Assembly (NCBI GenBank): GCA_944389985.1
Contig: CALXON010000105.1
Span: 1 to 26,973, forward strand
Origin: an uncultured Spirochaetaceae bacterium
GTDB taxonomy: Bacteria > Spirochaetota > Spirochaetia > Sphaerochaetales > Sphaerochaetaceae
Length of the DNA: 26,973 bases
Reading direction: 5' to 3'
The position numbers and the translations under genes are program-made. Below are positions 22,596-26,973 of this stretch, one piece after another. Position 1 is the first letter of the stretch; the number at the start of each line of letters is the position of its first letter. The notes beneath the pieces are model-generated. The model ran no database searches and was not told the DNA's origin. It saw only the letters and a program-made list of their open reading frames with translations.

Positions 22596-23800
22596 AGGAA
22601 CCATTCAACTCACTGAAATACAGATATATTGCGATGGCATGCTCGGCAATCTTCATCATTGCCGGAATCATCATGTTCTTCGTAGCAGGTTTCGTCACCG
22701 GTATCGATTTCGGATCGGGCTATTCAGAGGAGATAAAGGTCTCTCCTCTCGGATTCTCCGCTTCCTATACAGGTGACAAGACGGCCGTCCTCTCTGTCGA
22801 GTCAGGAATTCTCACACTGACACTGCGTTCTCCTGAAGGGGTTGAGACCGTATCATTCGATCCTGCTCAGTATCCTCTTTCCGGAGATGTTGCAGCAGCG
22901 CTGGAAGAGCACGGTATTGATACTGCAGTCGCTGATCCGCTTCTTCCCGCATCAAACCTGATCGCAGGCTTCGGTTTTCCTGCAGTCCTTTCCGATACTC
23001 CTGTCCGCGTGAACTATGCAACCGACACTGTCGATGTCACTATCGAGGACATCAGGGAGGCCCTGTCGTCTCTTGGAAGTGTCAACGTGCAGACAGTCGG
23101 AAAGGAAAGCGATGCCGGATTCCAGATCAAGGTGAATGTTGAGGAAGGCGAGGGGCAGAGTGATGTGGAGGCCAGAGTCAACGGAGCTCTCTTCTCGGCA
23201 TTCGGAGAGGAGAACATCGTCATCATGAGAGCGGACTTCGTCGGACCGAAGTTCTCATCATCCCTCTTCCGTGATTCTGTTCTCGGAATCGCGCTGGCTC
23301 TTGTCCTCATACTCGGTTACATCGCTGTCAGATTCCGCATAGCATATGCACTCTCATCCATCCTCGCACTGGTGCATGATGTTCTTGCCATGCTCTCGTT
23401 CATCCTCATATTCCGTCTGGAGGTCTCCTCCACGACGATAGCGGCCGTGCTGACGATCATAGGTTACTCGCTGAACAACACGATAGTCATATTCGATCGC
23501 ATAAGGGAGAACGTGAAGACTGAGAAGCGGCTTACGGTCAGTGAGATCATCTCCATGTCAGTCAGGCAGTCGATGACAAGAACGGTGATCACGAGCCTTA
23601 CGACGCTCTTTGCAATAGTTCCCCTCGCATTCCTCGGAAGCGGAGATATCCAGCTGTTTGCTGTGAATCTCACATGGGGACTTCTTGCAGGCGCGTATTC
23701 CTCTGTGTTCCTCGCTCCTGCATTCCTCCTGATCTTCAACCGCTTCATGCCGGTCAATGTCGAGAAGGAGAAGAAAGAAGAGGAGTACTCACTGGTCTGA
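22592..23800 (+). CDS. secF: Protein translocase subunit SecF
   Basis: 402 aa from ATG 22592, which has GGAG 6 nt upstream and forms an ATGA overlap with the secD stop; ATG 22580 (406 aa) is the alternative. Six TM helices around a periplasmic P4-like domain. GIDFGSGYSEEI replaces the usual GxDFTGG near the first TM helix. The TM4 motif reads GYSLNNTIVIFDRIREN: the conserved Asp of GYSLND (E. coli SecF Asp213, proton pathway) is Asn296 here. The rest of the family pattern, including the TM5 TSLTT and GAYSSVFLAP, is intact. It overlaps ispH by 1 bp. Confidence 0.95.
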   Translation: MKEPFNSLKYRYIAMACSAIFIIAGIIMFFVAGFVTGIDFGSGYSEEIKVSPLGFSASYTGDKTAVLSVESGILTLTLRSPEGVETVSFDPAQYPLSGDVAAALEEHGIDTAVADPLLPASNLIAGFGFPAVLSDTPVRVNYATDTVDVTIEDIREALSSLGSVNVQTVGKESDAGFQIKVNVEEGEGQSDVEARVNGALFSAFGEENIVIMRADFVGPKFSSSLFRDSVLGIALALVLILGYIAVRFRIAYALSSILALVHDVLAMLSFILIFRLEVSSTTIAAVLTIIGYSLNNTIVIFDRIRENVKTEKRLTVSEIISMSVRQSMTRTVITSLTTLFAIVPLAFLGSGDIQLFAVNLTWGLLAGAYSSVFLAPAFLLIFNRFMPVNVEKEKKEEEYSLV

Positions 23801-24627
23801 TGAAGATTGTAACCGCATCATCGTATGGATTCTGCAGCGGGGTGCGCTCCGCTGTGGATAAGGCACTGAAGGCGGCTGAAAGAGCAGGGAGGCTGTCGCT
23901 TCCCTGTTATGTCACAGGAAGTCTTGTTCACAGCAGCGCGGTCTCGGCCATGCTCAGGGATCATGGGATTGTGGAGATAGACTCTCCTGAGGGCCATGAG
24001 CCCGGAATCGTCGTGATCAGGACCCATGGCATAACCGATCAGCTGAGAGCTGAGTTCGAAAGGGGAGGATTCATCATCGAGGATGCGACCTGCCCTGTGG
24101 TCCTGAGGAACGCCAGACTTCTGAAGAGTGCCGTGAACCCGGTGATCATAGGCAGGAAATCCCATAGTGAGATAAAAGGTCTTGCCGGATGCGGTGATAT
24201 CCCGGTCATAGAGAGTCCTGATGATCTGGGTATCCTTGAGAAAGGGATTGAATACAGCGCGGTGATACAGACAACGCTCTCATCATCCCTTCTGGAATCG
24301 ATACTGGACCGGGCTTCCTCCATGGGCATCCATATTGAATGCATCACATCGATCTGCGGAGCTTCAGAGGAGAGGAGAAGAGCTCTCAGGGAGATCGCGG
24401 ATGAGGTGGAGGCATTCGCTGTAGTCGGAGATGAGAGCAGTGCGAACACCTCAGAGCTGGTGGCGATAGCGTCATCTCTTGGAAAACCTTCCTTCCTGAT
24501 CTCCTCTCCGGACTCCATTCCACCATCACTTTTTTGCTATAATACCGTTGGACTCACTGCAGGGGCTTCTGCTCCTGATGACCTGATAGAGACTGTAAGA
24601 AGGAGGCTTGAAAACAATGGCAGATGA
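23800..24627 (+). CDS. ispH: 4-hydroxy-3-methylbut-2-enyl diphosphate reductase
   Basis: 275 aa, shorter than E. coli IspH. It is the last enzyme of the MEP pathway, making IPP and DMAPP with a [4Fe-4S] cluster. The three cluster cysteines are in YGFCSGV (Cys12), EDATCPVV and SICGASEER; substrate histidines in SLVHSS, RTHGI and RKSHSEIKG, the last also giving the catalytic Glu. QTTLSSS and SANTSEL follow the family order. The start is the TGATG junction with secF. The 3' end contains an extended -10 promoter for rex. Confidence 0.94.
   Translation: MKIVTASSYGFCSGVRSAVDKALKAAERAGRLSLPCYVTGSLVHSSAVSAMLRDHGIVEIDSPEGHEPGIVVIRTHGITDQLRAEFERGGFIIEDATCPVVLRNARLLKSAVNPVIIGRKSHSEIKGLAGCGDIPVIESPDDLGILEKGIEYSAVIQTTLSSSLLESILDRASSMGIHIECITSICGASEERRRALREIADEVEAFAVVGDESSANTSELVAIASSLGKPSFLISSPDSIPPSLFCYNTVGLTAGASAPDDLIETVRRRLENNGR
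24535..24543 (+). promoter_or_regulatory. Extended -10 promoter for rex inside ispH
   Basis: TGCTATAAT is a perfect extended -10 (TGn-TATAAT) in a T-rich stretch; there is no good -35. It would start transcription about 65 nt before the rex ATG, letting rex be made independently of the sec-ispH operon. Confidence 0.5.
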
Positions 24628-25297
24628 CATCCAGAGAGAGCTCATTCCGATACCGACTGTTAAAAGGTACCCGTCATACCTGAGACTTCTGAAGCAGGCA
24701 AGGGACGGAGGCAGACGGTATATAAGCGCGACAGAACTTGCGGACGAGCTCTCACTCAAGCCGATACAGGTCAGGAAGGATATCTCAAGTACGGGAATAG
24801 AGGGCAAGCCGCGTGTGGGTTTCGTGATCGAGGAGCTGATAGAGGCCATAAACCACGCTCTCGGGTGGGACAACCCGACCGATGCCGTGATCGTGGGCTG
24901 CGGTAATCTCGGATCCGCGATAGCGGCTTACGGCGGCTTCGACGCGTACGGACTGAGAATCGTTGCAGGATTCGACAAGGATCCTTTACGCATAGGATCG
25001 AAGGTCGGGGGCATAACGGTCTATCCGCTGGAGACCATGAACCAGTACATAAAGACCCACCGTGTCTCCATCGGTGTCATAGCTGTCCCCGCGTCCCAGG
25101 CACAGGCTACAGCCGATCTTCTTGTCGGATGTGGAATAAGGGGTATATGGAACTTCGCTCCCAAGGATCTGAAACTTCCTGATGATGTGGTCCTGCAGCG
25201 TACTGACCTTGCAACATCATTCGCGGTGCTTTCCATCAAACTCAGGAAGAAACTTGCGGAAGAGGGTCCTGATGATTGCAGTGAATATGACATTTAA
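24617..25297 (+). CDS. rex: Redox-sensing repressor Rex
   Basis: 226 aa. An N-terminal winged helix (SATELADELSLKPIQVRKDIS near 38-58) followed by a Rossmann domain with GCGNLGSA near 95-102 and FDKDP at the end of the second strand, and a C-terminal swap helix. Rex binds DNA when the NADH/NAD+ ratio is low and lets go when NADH accumulates, typically controlling fermentation, hydrogenase and respiratory genes. ATG 24617 has AAGGAGG 10 nt upstream; TTG 24608 is too close to it. It overlaps ispH by 11 bp. The iron-sulfur/H-cluster genes downstream are natural targets. Confidence 0.95.
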   Translation: MADDIQRELIPIPTVKRYPSYLRLLKQARDGGRRYISATELADELSLKPIQVRKDISSTGIEGKPRVGFVIEELIEAINHALGWDNPTDAVIVGCGNLGSAIAAYGGFDAYGLRIVAGFDKDPLRIGSKVGGITVYPLETMNQYIKTHRVSIGVIAVPASQAQATADLLVGCGIRGIWNFAPKDLKLPDDVVLQRTDLATSFAVLSIKLRKKLAEEGPDDCSEYDI

Positions 25298-25368
25298 TGC
25301 ATTGAATATCAAGTTTATGTGACTGCTGTAATATTAACTTGCCATATTCGCGGTTTTTGTGATGTTTT

Positions 25369-25384
25369 CTCAGATTTATCTGAG
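25369..25384. promoter_or_regulatory. Perfect 16-bp palindrome before the Fe-S gene pair
   Basis: CTCAGAT-TT-ATCTGAG, 7-bp arms and a 2-bp centre, 27 bp upstream of the -35 box at 25411. The short centre favours a protein-binding site over an RNA terminator. It does not match the Rex consensus. Confidence 0.5.
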
Positions 25385-25405
25385 CTAATTCCTAGTACAG
25401 AATCA

Positions 25406-25449
25406 TTTTATTGACTTCCTTTTCAACATGGTATAGTCTTTTATTGACT
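25406..25449 (+). promoter_or_regulatory. Promoter of the Fe-S pair with an 11-bp direct repeat
   Basis: TTGACT (25411-25416), 15 bp, then the extended -10 TGGTATAGT (TATAGT at 25432-25437). TTTTATTGACT occurs exactly twice, at 25406-25416 over the -35 and at 25439-25449 over the start site, 33 bp apart or three helical turns. Confidence 0.55.
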
Positions 25450-25459
25450 AGGAGCTAAG

Positions 25460-25741
25460 ATGGCTGAGAATGATAGGCTGAAAGTGGAGCTCTGCATGGG
25501 TTCCAGCTGCTTCGCGAGAGGCAACAGCGGTACTCTCTCCGATCTGGAGGAGTATATAAATGAAAACGGACTTGAGGACAGAATAGAGCTTGAAGGGCAT
25601 CTGTGTCTTGGCAAGTGCAATTCGGGCCCGCACATCACGATCGGGGGAAAGGAGTTCTCAGGTATTTCCGATTCCAGTTGCGTCATAGATCTTGTCAAGA
25701 AGGCACTGGAGGAAATCGATGCAGAATCCGATCTACACTGA
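25460..25741 (+). CDS. Thioredoxin-fold [2Fe-2S] ferredoxin (NuoE/HydC C-terminal-domain-like)
   Basis: 93 aa. Four cysteines in the NuoE pattern: Cys12-x4-Cys17 (CMGSSC) and Cys49-x3-Cys53 (CLGKC), followed by GPHITIGG. It lacks the N-terminal helical domain of NuoE, so it is a free-standing [2Fe-2S] carrier. AGGAG lies 5 nt before the ATG. The last 23 bp overlap the H-cluster gene, so the two products are probably made together and exchange electrons. It belongs to the shethna-type/TRX-like ferredoxins, not plant-type. Confidence 0.88.
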   Translation: MAENDRLKVELCMGSSCFARGNSGTLSDLEEYINENGLEDRIELEGHLCLGKCNSGPHITIGGKEFSGISDSSCVIDLVKKALEEIDAESDLH

Positions 25742-26973
25742 GGTAACTAGCTGCCGCGACTGCTATAAGTGCGTGCGTTCATGTCCTGTAAAGGCCATCC
25801 AGATCAAGGATGGGAATGCTATGATCATGAAGGACAGGTGCGTGTACTGCGGCAAGTGTGTCCATGTCTGTCCCAACAACGCGAAGAAGGTCAGGAATGA
25901 CACTGAGCGCGTGAAGCTTGCCATCAAGTCAGGACGCCCTGTCTTCTGTTCCCTTGCGCCTTCATATGCTGCAGAGTTCTCCGGACAGGAAGAGGAACTG
26001 CTCACAGCTCTCAAGAAACTTGGTTTCACCGCCATATCGGAGACAGCGATAGGCGCAGCTCTCGTGACCGAAGCGCTTGATCTCTATGCGTCTGAGCACG
26101 ATGGCTCCTGCCCGTTCATCGGAACCGCATGCCCTGCTGTGGTCGAGCTTGTGAAGAAGTACTATCCCCAGTATGTCGACCGTCTGGCACCTGTTCCATC
26201 TCCGCTCCAGACACACAGCGCGTATCTCAGACACATCTACAATGAGGACCTGATAATAGTCTTTGTCGGCCCATGCATCGCGAAGAAGATGGAGGCTGAC
26301 ACAACTCCTGGCTATCCTGATTTCGCTCTCTCATTCGATGAGCTCAGGGCCTGGATGGACAGCGAGGGGATCTCTCTTGATACCATAGAGACTGAGGCTG
26401 TGGACCTTGTCCCTGTCAAAGCCGGCATAACGACTCTCTACCCGATCGAGGGCGGTCAGATAATGAGCTCCGCGATCTGGGGAAAGAACAGACTCGATAC
26501 CAAGGCGATATCCATGTCGGGTATGGAGGAGGTTCTCTCGGCGCTCTCTACAGAAGATGATCCTTTCCCGTTCCTCGAGCTTCTCTCCTGTGACGGAGGT
26601 TGTGTCAACGGCCCCGGAACGAGCATCCGCTCATCAATCGCGCAGAAGAAGAGAAGAGCTGCGGAATGGACAGAGAAGAGGCTGGATGAGCCAGAGCTCT
26701 TCAAGGGCGATGAGGAATTCGCCAGAACGCTTCTGGAGAAAGGTTATTCGATTCTCGACGCACCTAAGCCTGCTGCAGAGGTGAAGTTCAGGGAAGAGCA
26801 TACGGAGAGCGAGATCAAGCGCGCCCTCGTCGAGCTTGGAAAGCTCACGAAAGCCGATGAGCTCAACTGCGGTGGCTGCGGATACAACACATGTCGTGAC
26901 ATGGCTGTCGCCTACCTTGACGGAATGGCCGAGATCGAGATGTGCGTGACGAAGATGAGGAAGGAGGCGGAGA
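25719..26973 (+). CDS. H-cluster iron-sulfur protein, likely sensory [FeFe]-hydrogenase (HydS-like), 3' truncated
   Basis: At least 418 aa, running off the window with no stop. ATG 25719 has GGAGG 6 nt upstream. Two [4Fe-4S] ferredoxin motifs use Cys12/15/18/22 and Cys41/44/47/51. The H-cluster domain has its ligands in TACP (Cys138), GPCIAKKME (Cys186) and LSCDGGCVNGPG (Cys291, Cys295). In catalytic hydrogenases motif 1 is TSCCP; here the proton-relay cysteine is Ala137, as reported for HydS-type sensors. A further Fe-S domain has Cys384, Cys387, Cys392 and Cys409 (CGGCGYNTC). In related proteins a PAS domain follows, which would lie past the edge. I infer a hydrogen or redox sensor and not a turnover enzyme. 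Confidence 0.88.
   Translation, partial: MQNPIYTEVTSCRDCYKCVRSCPVKAIQIKDGNAMIMKDRCVYCGKCVHVCPNNAKKVRNDTERVKLAIKSGRPVFCSLAPSYAAEFSGQEEELLTALKKLGFTAISETAIGAALVTEALDLYASEHDGSCPFIGTACPAVVELVKKYYPQYVDRLAPVPSPLQTHSAYLRHIYNEDLIIVFVGPCIAKKMEADTTPGYPDFALSFDELRAWMDSEGISLDTIETEAVDLVPVKAGITTLYPIEGGQIMSSAIWGKNRLDTKAISMSGMEEVLSALSTEDDPFPFLELLSCDGGCVNGPGTSIRSSIAQKKRRAAEWTEKRLDEPELFKGDEEFARTLLEKGYSILDAPKPAAEVKFREEHTESEIKRALVELGKLTKADELNCGGCGYNTCRDMAVAYLDGMAEIEMCVTKMRKEAE

Noticed and set aside
1..26973. CRISPR arrays, tRNA/rRNA genes, insertion sequences, prophage
   Set aside because: No spaced direct-repeat array, T-loop/cloverleaf, transposase, integrase or target-site duplication was seen.

Overview
The window is 26,973 bp of compact bacterial chromosome with about 25 protein genes. 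There is no transposase, integrase, CRISPR array, tRNA or rRNA that I can see. The gene set suggests an anaerobic bacterium with a two-membrane (diderm) or spirochaete-like cell plan: a yajC-secD-secF operon, NADH-sensing Rex beside a sensory [FeFe]-hydrogenase homologue, IspH (MEP-pathway isoprenoids), a tripartite tricarboxylate transporter (TTT), and thiamine salvage under a TPP riboswitch. A spirochaete of the Sphaerochaeta/Treponema type is my best guess, but this rests on gene content alone and is not certain.

Layout. 21-2970: ppx/gppA-like phosphatase overlapping polyphosphate kinase ppk1. 3137-3641: an hsp20 gene behind a near-consensus sigma-54 promoter. 3721-5466: a membrane protein joining an Xre-type HTH to a channel-like (pLGIC or DUF4436-like) module. 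5552-6574: aspartate-semialdehyde dehydrogenase of the archaeal/fungal type. 6645-10840: tctC-tctB-tctA followed by a ROK repressor. 10923-12516: a metallophosphoesterase overlapping a ParB-like-nuclease-domain protein. 12502-13875 (minus): a WrbA-like flavoprotein and an orphan ABC ATPase. 13930-14307: a CDA-fold deaminase, divergent from the ABC gene.

14308-14964 is the only long stretch without a credible gene. It holds a consensus sigma-54 promoter on the minus strand about 250 bp upstream of a strong minus-strand terminator, with CCUCCUUU (anti-Shine-Dalgarno) segments between hairpins. I read this as a sigma-54-dependent small RNA. A second structured RNA with its own terminator converges on it from the plus strand.

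14965-20242: a rhomboid protease; a small ankyrin protein; the TPP-riboswitch operon thiD-tenA-thiM-thiE-HAD phosphatase; and a convergent DUF2188 gene. 20388-25297: yajC-secD-secF-ispH-rex, with paired hairpins between yajC and secD and an internal promoter before rex. 25460-end: a [2Fe-2S] thioredoxin-fold ferredoxin overlapping an H-cluster protein that runs off the window and looks like a HydS-type hydrogen/redox sensor.

Coordination. Thiamine salvage is self-contained: HMP recovery (TenA), kinases (ThiD, ThiM), coupling (ThiE) and a candidate thiamine-phosphate phosphatase (HAD). Rex and the H-cluster protein form a redox-sensing block. Sec accessory genes, ispH and rex are chained by short overlaps. 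The most novel items are the HTH/channel-like fusion and the sigma-54 sRNA locus.
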